Shown: positions 48,545 to 56,446, numbered from the stretch's first letter. The stretch is 64,000 nt of DNA from Phenylobacterium immobile (ATCC 35973) (GCF_001375595.1 NZ_CVJQ01000001.1:2631001-2695000), one strand, 5' to 3'. Numbers and translations: made by a program. The notes: generated from the sequence alone by a model not told the origin.

Positions 48545-50134
48545 ATGGGCGCCCGGACAGGTCAACAGTATTTGGAATCTATGCGGGTGAACCAGCCCGA
48601 GGTGTGGCTCAACGGCGAACGCGTCGAAGACATCACCACCCACCCGGTTTTCGTGGGCCCGATCAAGTCGATCATGGAGCAGTACGACCTCCAGCATCAT
48701 CCCGACTTCCGCGACATCTGCCTTTATGAATCGCCCACGACCGGCGACCTGGTCTCGACCGGCTTCATGACACCGAAGTCGCGCGAAGACATCATCAAGC
48801 GCCGCCGCCACTTCAAGGCCCGCGCCGACCTGAACTTCGGCACCATGGGCCGCGCGCCTGACTTCATGAACGCCCTGGTCACCATGTGGCAGTTCTCGGA
48901 CGAGCACTACAGCGCCGCACAACCGAAGTACGCCGGCAACGCCAAGCGCTACTATGAAAAGTGCCGTGAAGAAGATCTGTACCTCACCCACGTGCTGGTG
49001 AACCCGCAGATCGACCGCAGCCGCACCTCGGCCAACCAGGAAGATCCCTTCCTGCACCTGGGCCGCGTCGGTGAAACCGAAGAAGGCATCATCGTCCGCG
49101 GCGCCAAGATGCTCGGCACCATGGCCGCCCTCACCGAGGAAATGCTGGTCCAGCCCTTCGGCGGCGTCGCCCCCGGCGATGACGCCTACGCCCTGGTCTT
49201 CTCGATCCCCTCCAACGCCCCGGGCATGAAGTTCATCTGCCGCGAGAGCTTCTCGCCGGGCGGCCGGACCCTGTTCGACCACCCGTTGTCGAGCCGCTTC
49301 GAGGAAATGGACTGCGTCGCGATCTTTGACGACGTCCTGATCCCCTGGGACCGCATCGTCGTCGACGGCTCGCCGGGTTCGGGCGATATCGTCAATGGCG
49401 CCGGCATGGATCCCCGTGCAGCCGTCAACATCCAGACCGCTTCGCGCAACCTGGCTTGCATGGAGCTGCTCTGCGGCACCGCCGTGCGCGTCGCTGACGC
49501 GGTTGGCATCACCGGCTTCCTGCACATCCAGGAAAAGCTGGGCTTTATGCTCCAGCACCTCGAAATGGTGAAAGCGCAGTTCTACGGTTCCGACGCCATG
49601 GCCGTGGAACGTCCCGATGGCTATTGGGTCTCTTACGGCGCTGGCCTTGCCGCGGTTCACATGCAAGCCGGCGCGCTGCACGCCCAGTTCGTCGAGATCA
49701 TCAACACCCTGGCCGGCGGCGGTTACTTCTACGCCCCGTCGAAGGGCGACTTCGACAACCCCGAACTGCGCGGCTACATCGACAAGTACGTCCGTGGCCG
49801 TCCGGGTGTGACGGCTGAAGACCGCGTGAAGCTGTTCAAGCTGGCCTGGGACCTGTCGGGCGAGGCCTTCGGCCAACGTCTGCGCCAGTACATCAAGTTC
49901 TTCTCGGGCGACCCGGTGCGCAACACCGCCGGCTTCTATCTCAACTACGACAAGACCGAGTTGTACGCGACGATCGACCGCGTCCTGGCCGGCCCCGGCG
50001 CCGACATGCCGGTGCCCCCCGCCACGCCGCAACCGCCGGCTCGTCGGGAACGGAACAAGGCGATGACGCTGTCCTACCCGGCCGCGTCGCACCCTGTGCA
50101 GAACGCCAAGGCCCCCGCGCCGGCGACGGCCTAA
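48545..50134 (+). CDS. 4-hydroxyphenylacetate 3-monooxygenase-type oxygenase (HpaB family), copy 2
   Basis: A 529-residue paralogue of the 44064 gene, with MGARTGQQYLESMRVNQPEVWLNG, GTMGRAPDFMN, THVLVNPQIDRSRT, IIVRGAKMLGTMAALTEEMLV and EMDCVAIFDDVLIPWDRI. GAGGGTCGAGG precedes ATG 48545. It is followed 11 bases later by the flavin reductase gene, so this copy is the one directly paired with HpaC. Divergence between the paralogues, such as TSFLIP against TGFMTP and DQPVPAVGYTPP against DMPVPPATPQPP, suggests different substrates or a subunit pair. Confidence 0.93.
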   Translation: MGARTGQQYLESMRVNQPEVWLNGERVEDITTHPVFVGPIKSIMEQYDLQHHPDFRDICLYESPTTGDLVSTGFMTPKSREDIIKRRRHFKARADLNFGTMGRAPDFMNALVTMWQFSDEHYSAAQPKYAGNAKRYYEKCREEDLYLTHVLVNPQIDRSRTSANQEDPFLHLGRVGETEEGIIVRGAKMLGTMAALTEEMLVQPFGGVAPGDDAYALVFSIPSNAPGMKFICRESFSPGGRTLFDHPLSSRFEEMDCVAIFDDVLIPWDRIVVDGSPGSGDIVNGAGMDPRAAVNIQTASRNLACMELLCGTAVRVADAVGITGFLHIQEKLGFMLQHLEMVKAQFYGSDAMAVERPDGYWVSYGAGLAAVHMQAGALHAQFVEIINTLAGGGYFYAPSKGDFDNPELRGYIDKYVRGRPGVTAEDRVKLFKLAWDLSGEAFGQRLRQYIKFFSGDPVRNTAGFYLNYDKTELYATIDRVLAGPGADMPVPPATPQPPARRERNKAMTLSYPAASHPVQNAKAPAPATA

Positions 50135-50145
50135 GGGTTACCGAG

Positions 50146-50628
50146 ATGGTGAGGATCCAGCCTGAACTTTTCCGCGACGCGCTTTCGGGTCTCCCGGCGG
50201 GCGTCACGGTGATCACCAGTGTGGATAGCGCCGGCGTGTTTGTCGGGGCCACAGTCAGCGCCTTCATGTCGCTGTCGCTGGATCCTCCGCTGGTTCTGGC
50301 CAGTGTGGCGGCGAGTGCGAGAACCGCGCTCGCCGCCCAGTCCTCCGGCGCCTATGCCGCCCACATCGTGGGCGCCAAGCACCAGGATCTGGCCATGCGC
50401 TTCGCCTCGTCGAATCCCGACAAGTTCGAAGGCCTGCGGTATCACCTGAGCGCCCGTGGCGTGCCGGTGCTGGAAGACTTCGATATCAGCCTGGAATGCT
50501 CGCTCTACGCCGAGCATCCCGGGGGAGACCACACAATCCTGGTGGGGCTCGTAGAGGCCGTCAACATGGTCGAGCGAGGACCGCCGGCCGTCTGGTACGA
50601 TCGAAGTTTCCATAATCTGAAGCGTTAA
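50146..50628 (+). CDS. HpaC-type flavin reductase
   Basis: A 160-residue flavin:NAD(P)H oxidoreductase of the HpaC/flavin-reductase-like family. It begins FRDALSGLPAGVTVITSVDSAGVFVGATVSAFMSLSLDPPLVLASV, the FMN-binding split-barrel signature, and has a C-terminal HTILVGLVEAV strand. It provides diffusible FADH2 or FMNH2 to the HpaB-like oxygenases, directly for copy 2 by operon linkage and probably also for copy 1. It is 11 bases after the hpaB-2 stop. Confidence 0.93.
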   Translation: MVRIQPELFRDALSGLPAGVTVITSVDSAGVFVGATVSAFMSLSLDPPLVLASVAASARTALAAQSSGAYAAHIVGAKHQDLAMRFASSNPDKFEGLRYHLSARGVPVLEDFDISLECSLYAEHPGGDHTILVGLVEAVNMVERGPPAVWYDRSFHNLKR

Positions 50629-50646
50629 GCGCCAAAAAATCGAAAC

Positions 50647-50674
50647 TTAGCCCGCCGCAAACACGGCGGGCTAA
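50647..50674 (+). terminator. stem-loop between hpaC and the MFS gene
   Basis: An 11-bp perfect stem TTAGCCCGCCG/CGGCGGGCTAA with a six-base loop starts 18 bases after the hpaC stop. No T-tract follows, so it may only partly terminate or act as a processing site before the transporter gene. Confidence 0.6.
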
Positions 50675-50725
50675 GCCCGTTCTGGGCATCAATGCGGACC
50701 GACAAAGGTCCTGTTAGGGGGAAAT

Positions 50726-52039
50726 ATGTCCGACCTTACCGGCGGACGTCAGCGTACGACCACGAGGGCCTATGCCTATTACGTCATGGCGATCCTCACG
50801 CTGACGAACGCGCTGAGCATCGCCGACCGTACGGTGATGAGTCTGCTGCTCGAGCCCATCAAGATGGACCTCGGCGCCAGCGACACCTCGATGAGCTTGC
50901 TGACCGGCGCAGCCTTCGTCCTGTTCTACACTCTGTTCGGCATTCCGATCGCCCGTTGGGCCGACCGCGGCAATCGCCGCAGCATCCTCTCCTTGGGGGT
51001 CGCGCTCTGGTCCGTCGCCACAGGCCTCTGCGGCGTGGCTGGCAACTTCGCCACCATGGCCTTGGCCCGCGCCGGCGTCGGCGTCGGCGAATCGACCAGC
51101 ACGCCCACCTCGATGTCGCTGATCGCCGACTATTTCGAACGCAAGACGCGGCCGAAGATGATCGCCATCTTCAACATGGCCCAGCCGTTCAGCGCTGTTC
51201 TGATCACCCCGTTCATCGGCATCGTCGCCGACCAGTACGGCTGGCGCTCGGCCTTCTACTTCCTGGCGATCCCCGGGATCCTCATCGCCCTGCTGGTGCA
51301 ATTCACGGTCCGGGAGCCGATCCGAGGCGCCACCGACGAGAAGCCGATCAACGTCGGTCTCGACACCACGACGATCAATGACGCGCTCAAGGCCATGTGG
51401 CGCTCGAAGCCCTTCATGCTGATTCTGCTAGGCACGGCGATCACCGGTCTCGGCAACGGCACCCTGGGCGCCTGGGGCCCTGCTCTGATGATGCGCGGCT
51501 TCGGCCTCAGCATGACCGAGGTCGGCGCTATCAACGCGCCAATCGGCGCGATCGGCGGCATCCTCGGCGGCATCGGCGGCGGCTTCCTGACCGGATGGAT
51601 CGCCAGCAAGCGCAAATCCGAGCGCTGGAACGTGCTGCTGCCGGCGATCGCCGGCATCGTCACCGTTCCGGCCGCCTTCCTCTACGCCTGGGCGCCCAGC
51701 TGGCAATGGATGGTGTTCGGCGGCTTCTGGGGGGCGCTGACCATTGCTTTCCGCGTCGCACCGTACCTCGCGCTATCGATGGAGCTGGTCCCGGCGAACT
51801 TCCGGGGCATGGTCGCCGCGGCGACGCTTATCGCCACCAATGTCGTCGGCCAAGCCGGCGGCCCGCTCGTGGTTGGCATGATCAGCGACGCGCTCGCGCC
51901 GACAATGGGACCGGTCCTGGCGCTCCGCTGGGCCATGACCTTCGCACCCTTCACCCTGGCGTTGGGCGTGATCCCATTCTTTATCGCGCTGAAGTACTTC
52001 GATAACCAAGGGGTCAAGACGGCTGACCGTCTGACCTGA
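50726..52039 (+). CDS. MFS transporter (spinster-like)
   Basis: A 437-residue major facilitator with 12 helices: AYAYYVMAILTLTNALSIADRTVMSLLLEPIKMDLGASDT, then the MFS motif A region PIARWADRGNRR, and RAGVGVGESTSTPTSMSLIADYFERKTRP in the second motif. It presumably moves the aromatic substrate or a product across the inner membrane. AGGGGG precedes ATG 50726. It is on the same strand as hpaB-2 and hpaC and converges with tetR. Confidence 0.92.
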   Translation: MSDLTGGRQRTTTRAYAYYVMAILTLTNALSIADRTVMSLLLEPIKMDLGASDTSMSLLTGAAFVLFYTLFGIPIARWADRGNRRSILSLGVALWSVATGLCGVAGNFATMALARAGVGVGESTSTPTSMSLIADYFERKTRPKMIAIFNMAQPFSAVLITPFIGIVADQYGWRSAFYFLAIPGILIALLVQFTVREPIRGATDEKPINVGLDTTTINDALKAMWRSKPFMLILLGTAITGLGNGTLGAWGPALMMRGFGLSMTEVGAINAPIGAIGGILGGIGGGFLTGWIASKRKSERWNVLLPAIAGIVTVPAAFLYAWAPSWQWMVFGGFWGALTIAFRVAPYLALSMELVPANFRGMVAAATLIATNVVGQAGGPLVVGMISDALAPTMGPVLALRWAMTFAPFTLALGVIPFFIALKYFDNQGVKTADRLT

Positions 52040-52043
52040 AGAC

Positions 52044-52625
52044 CTAGACCGGCGCGTCGGACTTTCCGGCGCGCCGATGGGCCTCCTGACGCAGGCCGCT
52101 CAGCATCATGTCCAGCCCGTATTCGAATGCGATCTGCCGCCCCTCCGCGGTCGCCTGACGTCGTTGCCGCACCGCGCCAATCGTGAAAGCGACCAGGCCG
52201 CCTAGCGCAAGGTGGGCGTCATCCACGAAGCCCGCGGAGACGAGCGCCGCGCGATCTCGTTCTCCCCGGGCGACAAGCTCCTGGACGGAAGGACCTGACG
52301 ACATCAGGTCGACCATGCTGGGGTGGGCCTCCACCAGGCTGTGGAAGGCGATCATGACATCGCGAAGACCATCGATAGGGTCTTTCGCCGCCGGCGGATT
52401 CTGAATGGTGGCGAAGAGAGTGCTGCTGGCCGCAGCCAGCAGGGCTTCCTTGCTGGGGAAGTAGTTGTACAGCGACATCGCCTGCACCGAGAGCCTGGAT
52501 CCCAAGCGCCGCATTGAAAGCGCAGCGACGCCGTCTTGGTCCATCATCTCGATCGCTGCGGCGATAATCCGCTCAGGCGTTAGAGGATCACGCGCTACCG
52601 CGGCCTTGATTGTTGTCTTAACCAT
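52044..52625 (-). CDS. TetR-family regulator
   Basis: A 193-residue repressor. The N-terminal HTH covers about 17-62: LTPERIIAAAIEMMDQDGVAALSMRRLGSRLSVQAMSLYNYFPSKEALL. The rest is a helical ligand-binding domain typical of the TetR_C group. It is the only DNA-binding protein encoded in this locus and the simplest candidate for the YCTTAC-N3-GTAAGR palindromes. Its own upstream region lacks that palindrome but has two TCGTTGCA copies ten bases apart (52632-52649), so autoregulation might differ. The ligand is unknown. Confidence 0.9.
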   Translation of the reverse strand: MVKTTIKAAVARDPLTPERIIAAAIEMMDQDGVAALSMRRLGSRLSVQAMSLYNYFPSKEALLAAASSTLFATIQNPPAAKDPIDGLRDVMIAFHSLVEAHPSMVDLMSSGPSVQELVARGERDRAALVSAGFVDDAHLALGGLVAFTIGAVRQRRQATAEGRQIAFEYGLDMMLSGLRQEAHRRAGKSDAPV

Positions 52626-52631
52626 AGCCGT

Positions 52632-52649
52632 TCGTTGCAGATCGTTGCA
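52632..52649. promoter_or_regulatory. phased direct repeats upstream of tetR
   Basis: TCGTTGCA at 52632-52639 and again at 52642-52649, exactly ten bases (one helical turn) apart, within seven bases of the tetR start codon. They may be an autoregulatory site or chance. Confidence 0.4.
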
Positions 52650-52773
52650 TTCGCATCAAGCTTCATGCGCGCTACGGCCTGGGCAGGGACGAAGATGGCC
52701 TCAACAAAGCACCGTGGTCCGCCGAAGCGTGACTGCGCGTGAGCCCTATCGAGAATGCGCCTGACGACCGGCG

Positions 52774-52986
52774 TTAATCCTCGATCGTATAGCCAAGCTT
52801 CACGGTCACTTGGAAGTGAGCCACGCGTTGGTCGACGACGTGACCGCGGGTCTCGATAACCTCGAACCAACGAATAGAGCGGCGGTTCTGGGCCCCATGC
52901 TCAATGGCATTGCGGATCGCATCTTCAATCGAAGTCTCTGACGATCCGACGATCTCGCTGATACCGTAGTTGTGGCTCTCACTCAT
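52774..52986 (-). CDS. dodecin flavin-binding protein
   Basis: A 70-residue dodecin: SHNYGISEIVGSSETSIEDAIRNAIEHG, the flavin-stacking Trp in RSIRWFEVIETRGHVVD, then VAHFQVTVKLGYTIED. Dodecins form 12-mers that store or buffer flavins. The operator-like ACTTAC-ATT-GTACGC lies 38 bases upstream and overlaps a TACAAT -10 candidate. Its presence beside flavin-dependent monooxygenases and RibBX supports a flavin-handling role in this locus. Confidence 0.93.
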   Translation of the reverse strand: MSESHNYGISEIVGSSETSIEDAIRNAIEHGAQNRRSIRWFEVIETRGHVVDQRVAHFQVTVKLGYTIED

Positions 52987-53023
52987 GGTTTGCTCCCCGG
53001 CGTTTCCCCTCGAAGGGGATTGT

Positions 53024-53038
53024 ACTTACATTGTACGC
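53024..53038. promoter_or_regulatory. YCTTAC-N3-GTAAGR operator 7
   Basis: ACTTACATTGTACGC (right arm GTACGC), in the dodecin promoter on the minus strand, overlapping TACAAT at 53024-53019. Confidence 0.6.
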
Positions 53039-53113
53039 CCGGTGAAAACGTCGGCTGAGAAGCCCGGTTCCGCGCCTAGGCGCTTAAAGTTAAGCTTTGC
53101 GCCTGTGGACAAG

Positions 53114-53196
53114 GCTCCCCGGGACACTTTCTGGGGGAGGTCAGGTGTCCCGGAGAGCAACCCGTCTGGCGCAGATGCTCACGGGTGAGCCAGACG
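53114..53196 (-). terminator. two strong stem-loops between the 67-residue gene and dodecin
   Basis: One stem pairs GCTCCCCGGGACAC (53114-53127) with GTGTCCCGGAGAGC (53145-53158) at 13 of 14 positions. A second pairs CCGTCTGGC (53162-53170) with GCCAGACGG (53188-53196) and spans the stop codon of the upstream gene. There is no T-tract; they probably separate the two transcripts or stabilise the mRNA end. Confidence 0.55.
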
Positions 53197-53382
53197 GCCT
53201 TCGATACACCAGGCGAAAAAGGCGCCCAGTTGAGCTTCGGTTTCGCCGGCGAGACCTGCGGAGCCGTAGCTGTTGGCCCAGTCGTAGGTGCGCGTCACAG
53301 CTTGGCGGCCCGCCACGTTGGTGTCGGGACGGCTGGTCAGAACGGCGTTGGCGGCGGCGGCGGTGGGGGGAACATGGATCAT
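53179..53382 (-). CDS. orphan 67-residue protein under the locus operators
   Basis: MIHVPPTAAAANAVLTSRPD begins the product, which continues VTRTYDWANSYGSAGLAGETEAQLGAFFAWCIEGRLAHP. AAGGAGAG lies eight bases upstream of ATG 53382. I know no family for it. It has no signal peptide or membrane segment. Two operator copies precede it, one of which (53392-53406) includes its ribosome site. Regulation with the monooxygenase genes suggests a role in the same pathway, for example as a small accessory factor. Confidence 0.7.
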   Translation of the reverse strand: MIHVPPTAAAANAVLTSRPDTNVAGRQAVTRTYDWANSYGSAGLAGETEAQLGAFFAWCIEGRLAHP

Positions 53383-53391
53383 TTGCGCTCT

Positions 53392-53406
53392 CCTTACAGT
53401 GTAAGG
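53392..53406. promoter_or_regulatory. YCTTAC-N3-GTAAGR operator 8
   Basis: CCTTACAGTGTAAGG, a perfect palindrome ten bases before the start of the 67-residue protein gene. The minus-strand GTAAGG arm runs into the ribosome-binding site. Confidence 0.7.
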
Positions 53407-53438
53407 TTGATGTAACCCATCCCCTGCGGGCGCGCAAG

Positions 53439-53453
53439 ACTTACGGTGTAAGT
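53439..53453. promoter_or_regulatory. YCTTAC-N3-GTAAGR operator 9
   Basis: ACTTACGGTGTAAGT, a perfect palindrome 47 bases centre to centre from operator 8 and 33 bases downstream of the DUF819 stop. Confidence 0.75.
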
Positions 53454-53485
53454 TTTTTTGGTCCGCGGTTTGTTCGCGAGGCTCC

Positions 53486-54652
53486 CTAGGCTAGCGCGCG
53501 ACAGACGGCGGCCACCGCCAAGGCCACGAAGGTGCCATAGGCCAGACCCAGCGGGACAAGCAGCACCGCGACCCCAGGCAACGCGGGCTGATAGACCGAG
53601 GCCACAATAGGGGCCGTGGCCATTCCGCCCACATTGGCCTGGCTGGCGGTCACCAGCAGAAAGGCGGGCGCGCGCAACAGCCGCGCGACCAGCAACATAA
53701 CCGCGGCGTGGAAGACCAGGATCAGCACGCCGGCCAGCAGGAACAGCGGCGCCGACGCGACGCCTCGCAAGTCGGCCCGGGCGCCGATGGCGGCATAGAC
53801 CACATAGAGCAGGAAGGTCCCCACCGGCGTGGCGCCGGCGTACTGGAGACGGGAGATCGGCGTCAGCGAACAGGCGATCCCGGCCGCGCTGGCCAGAATG
53901 ACCGTCCAGGTGAAGGCGCTCATCACGCCTCCGGCTGAAGGCAGAACGCCCCCTGCGGCCGCGGCGATGAATGCGACGCCAAAGGCGAGACCGATCATGA
54001 TGGCCAGGTCGCCGACCTTCGCCGGCCGGTCGTGCGCCGCGTGCATCTCACTGAGTCGCTGGTTGAGGTCGTCGAGCACGGTTCGGTCCGCGCCGATCCA
54101 ACGATCCAGCCGGCCCTGCATCCCCGCCATGGTGATCAGGAGACTCATCCAGCCGTAGCCGATGATGGTGTCGGTGATGATCACGTTGGCGACCATCCCC
54201 GCCGAGGCGTTCACGCTGGTGGAGACCGCCAGCATGTTGCCGTAGCCACCGGTCCAGACACCCGTCAGCGCGCCGAAGGCCGTCCAGGCGTCGGCGGGAA
54301 GCCAGAGGCGCAAAGCCACGAAGGCGGTCACCGCCCCCACCGCCAGACTGAGCGAAGCCGTCAGCATCATGATCAGAGCCGGGGCGCCCAGTCGGGCGAT
54401 GCTCTTCAGGTTGGTCGCCGTCAACAGGAGGAAGAGCGCCGCCACCATGACGTAGTCCTGCAGCCAATCGTAGAGCGCGTGCTCCTTCGGGATTAGACCG
54501 AAGGTCGTCGATAGCGTCGGGATCAGCAGGATCCAGAGCACCGGCGGGACGAAGTGAAACAGCCGCTCCAGCGCCGGGAGGCGCGCCAGGGCGAACAGGC
54601 CGGCGATCACCGCCAGCAGATAGCTCAGCAGGGCGAATGGCTCTTGGATCAT
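53486..54652 (-). CDS. DUF819 family membrane protein
   Basis: A 388-residue integral membrane protein with about ten helices: ALLSYLLAVIAGLFALARLP, VPPVLWILLIPTLSTTFGLIP, TGVWTGGYGNMLAVSTSVNAS, and ASQANVGGMATAPIVASVYQPAL near the C-terminus, the signature of DUF819. The family resembles sodium-dependent carboxylate or gluconate transporters in fold. GGGAGCG supports ATG 54652. It lies upstream of the operator-controlled small genes, but no operator copy was seen before its own start. Confidence 0.85.
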   Translation of the reverse strand: MIQEPFALLSYLLAVIAGLFALARLPALERLFHFVPPVLWILLIPTLSTTFGLIPKEHALYDWLQDYVMVAALFLLLTATNLKSIARLGAPALIMMLTASLSLAVGAVTAFVALRLWLPADAWTAFGALTGVWTGGYGNMLAVSTSVNASAGMVANVIITDTIIGYGWMSLLITMAGMQGRLDRWIGADRTVLDDLNQRLSEMHAAHDRPAKVGDLAIMIGLAFGVAFIAAAAGGVLPSAGGVMSAFTWTVILASAAGIACSLTPISRLQYAGATPVGTFLLYVVYAAIGARADLRGVASAPLFLLAGVLILVFHAAVMLLVARLLRAPAFLLVTASQANVGGMATAPIVASVYQPALPGVAVLLVPLGLAYGTFVALAVAAVCRALA

Positions 54653-54717
54653 TGGACGCGCTCCCGTTCGCGAGCTTAGCGCGTCCCGCCGCGCCCTGTC
54701 CGTGCTAGAGTCGCGTC

Positions 54718-54882
54718 ATGGATGACCAAGCGCCCGCCGACGAAACCCCGATGCAGCGCGCCCTGCGCTTGAAGAAGGCCGCTCTGGACGCGAAGTCGGC
54801 AGGCCGGCCGACCGGCAAAGGCCCGCCCAAGCCGACCGCCGGCGTCGCAGCCGGCGCGTCACGGCCTTGGATGAAGAAGTAG
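54718..54882 (+). CDS. small basic hypothetical protein
   Basis: A 54-codon gene encoding MDDQAPADETPMQRALRLKK, then AALDAKSAGRPTGKGPPKPTAG and a C-terminal RPWMKK. Acidic start, helical Lys-rich middle, Gly/Pro-rich end; the pattern is familiar from short alphaproteobacterial proteins of unknown function. It lies four bases before the next frame, suggesting an operon. No ribosome site is obvious; codon use is consistent with coding. Confidence 0.6.
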   Translation: MDDQAPADETPMQRALRLKKAALDAKSAGRPTGKGPPKPTAGVAAGASRPWMKK

Positions 54883-54886
54883 GCCC

Positions 54887-55273
54887 TTGCCCGTCGACGA
54901 TCTTGAGAGCGATGGCGGCGGATTCGACGTCGATGATTGGCGTCGGCTCACGTCGTTCACCGGCGCCGCGGCGACACTGGATGACGTCCAGGCTGGCCGC
55001 GCGATCTTCGCCTTGGCCGACTCGATTGATCCGCGGCCCCTGCCGATGGAGCTGCCGCAGCCCGTGATCTGGTGGGATGACGACAGCGCGCAGGCCGCCG
55101 TAGTCGTCCAGGCCGAAATCCACGACCGCCTCGAAGAAGAGGCGATGGAAGTCCTGGGAATCATCCTGCCGGATGGCGGCTCGGCGGTGGCCTTGCTTGA
55201 GGATGTCGATCTGGTGGACGATTCCGATCCCACCTGGCGCGAACTGGTCGAACGCGCGGTTGACGACGCCTAG
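54887..55273 (+). CDS. acidic hypothetical protein
   Basis: A 128-residue, strongly acidic protein from TTG 54887: PVDDLESDGGGFDVDDWRRL, ATLDDVQAGRAIFALADSID, then PVIWWDDDSAQAAVVVQAEIHD and DVDLVDDSDPTWRELVERAVDDA. I do not recognise a family. There is no signal peptide or membrane segment. It is probably co-transcribed with the preceding small gene. Confidence 0.6.
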   Translation: MPVDDLESDGGGFDVDDWRRLTSFTGAAATLDDVQAGRAIFALADSIDPRPLPMELPQPVIWWDDDSAQAAVVVQAEIHDRLEEEAMEVLGIILPDGGSAVALLEDVDLVDDSDPTWRELVERAVDDA

Positions 55274-55377
55274 GTCGTCTTAATCATCAACCGCCACAGC
55301 GGCCGCCAGATCCGCGGTGAGCCTCCGCGCCGCCAGCATCATCGCCAGCCCAACGAAGGCGAAGGGGCAAGGTTATG

Positions 55378-55397
55378 CTATTATGCCAAATTAATAG
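55378..55397. promoter_or_regulatory. inverted repeat upstream of the aldo/keto reductase
   Basis: CTATTA and TAATAG flank an eight-base spacer, 95 bases before ATG 55492. It is an AT-rich island in GC-rich surroundings and so a plausible operator. It shows some similarity to the TAGTATGATTA elements before glcC and glcD. Confidence 0.4.
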
Positions 55398-55491
55398 ACG
55401 GTCGCGTTCCACCGCGGCGCGCGGCGCGGCGGACGGTTGAACGCATCCACGCGTCATCCCAAGGGTGCGCCGCGACAATCAGGAGCCTCCC

Positions 55492-56439
55492 ATGAAGTAT
55501 CGTAAGCTTGGCGCCAGCGACCTGAACGTCTCCGTCATCTCCCTCGGCTCATGGCTCACCTTCGGGGTCGGCGTCGAGGCCGACAAGACCCGCGATTCGA
55601 TCGACAGGGCCTTTGATCTGGGCGTGAACTTCATCGACACCGCCAACGTCTACGGCCAGGGCGCGGCCGAAGCCGTGCTGGGCGAGATGCTCGCGGGCCG
55701 GCCGCGCGACAGCTACATCATGGCCACCAAGGTGTTCGGCGTTATGAGCCCCGAGGACAAGGGCCTCTCGCGCGCCCAGATCATCAAGCAGATGGACGCT
55801 TCCCTGCAGCGCCTGAAGACCGACTACGTCGATCTCTACCAGTGCCACCGCTACGACCCGGAAACCCCGCTGGAAGAGACGATGGAGGCCCTGACCGAAG
55901 TCGTGAAGGCCGGCAAGGCCCGCTACATCGGCTTCAGCGAGTGGACCCCGGCCCAGATCGAGGCCGCCGCCGCCATCCCGGGCGTCGAGCGCTTCGTCTC
56001 CAGCCAGCCGCAGTATTCGATGCTCTATCGCAAGCCTGAGGCCGAGGTGATCCCGCTCAGCGCCAAGACCGGCATTTCCCAGATCGTCTGGTCGCCGCTC
56101 GCCCAGGGCGTGCTGTCCGGCAAGTACCTGCCGGGCGCCCAGCCGCCGGTCGACTCCCGCGCCGCCAGCGACGACATGGGGACCTACATGGCCAGCTGGC
56201 TGAAGGACGACATCCTGACCGCCGTCCAGCAGCTGAAGCCGATCGCCGCTGAAGCCGGCTGCACCGTCGCCCAGTTCGCCCTGGCCTGGGTGCTGCGCGA
56301 ACCCAACGTCGCCTCGGCCATCGTCGGCGCCAGCCGTCCGCAGCAGATGGACGACAACGCCGCCGCCGCCGACCTGGTCATCGACCCGGCGCTGTTCGCC
56401 AGGGCCGAAGCCGCACTGGCCGGCGTGCAGCAGGGCTAG
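55492..56439 (+). CDS. aldo/keto reductase (K+-channel beta-subunit-like)
   Basis: A 315-residue NADPH-dependent reductase: MKYRKLGASDLNVSVISLGSW, then DLGVNFIDTANVYGQGAAEAVLG with the catalytic Asp/Tyr, ATKVFG with the catalytic Lys, DYVDLYQCHRYDP with the His, and VIPLSAKTGISQIVWSPLAQGVLSGKY. It reduces an aldehyde or ketone. AGGAG precedes ATG 55492. It converges with the metallo-hydrolase genes and is not obviously part of their operon. Confidence 0.93.
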   Translation: MKYRKLGASDLNVSVISLGSWLTFGVGVEADKTRDSIDRAFDLGVNFIDTANVYGQGAAEAVLGEMLAGRPRDSYIMATKVFGVMSPEDKGLSRAQIIKQMDASLQRLKTDYVDLYQCHRYDPETPLEETMEALTEVVKAGKARYIGFSEWTPAQIEAAAAIPGVERFVSSQPQYSMLYRKPEAEVIPLSAKTGISQIVWSPLAQGVLSGKYLPGAQPPVDSRAASDDMGTYMASWLKDDILTAVQQLKPIAAEAGCTVAQFALAWVLREPNVASAIVGASRPQQMDDNAAAADLVIDPALFARAEAALAGVQQG

Positions 56440-56446
56440 GCTGGTC

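Noticed and set aside
48509-50092. 527-codon minus-strand frame over hpaB-2
   Set aside because: Antisense shadow of a clear HpaB-family gene; a His/Val/Ala/Gly-rich product without motifs.
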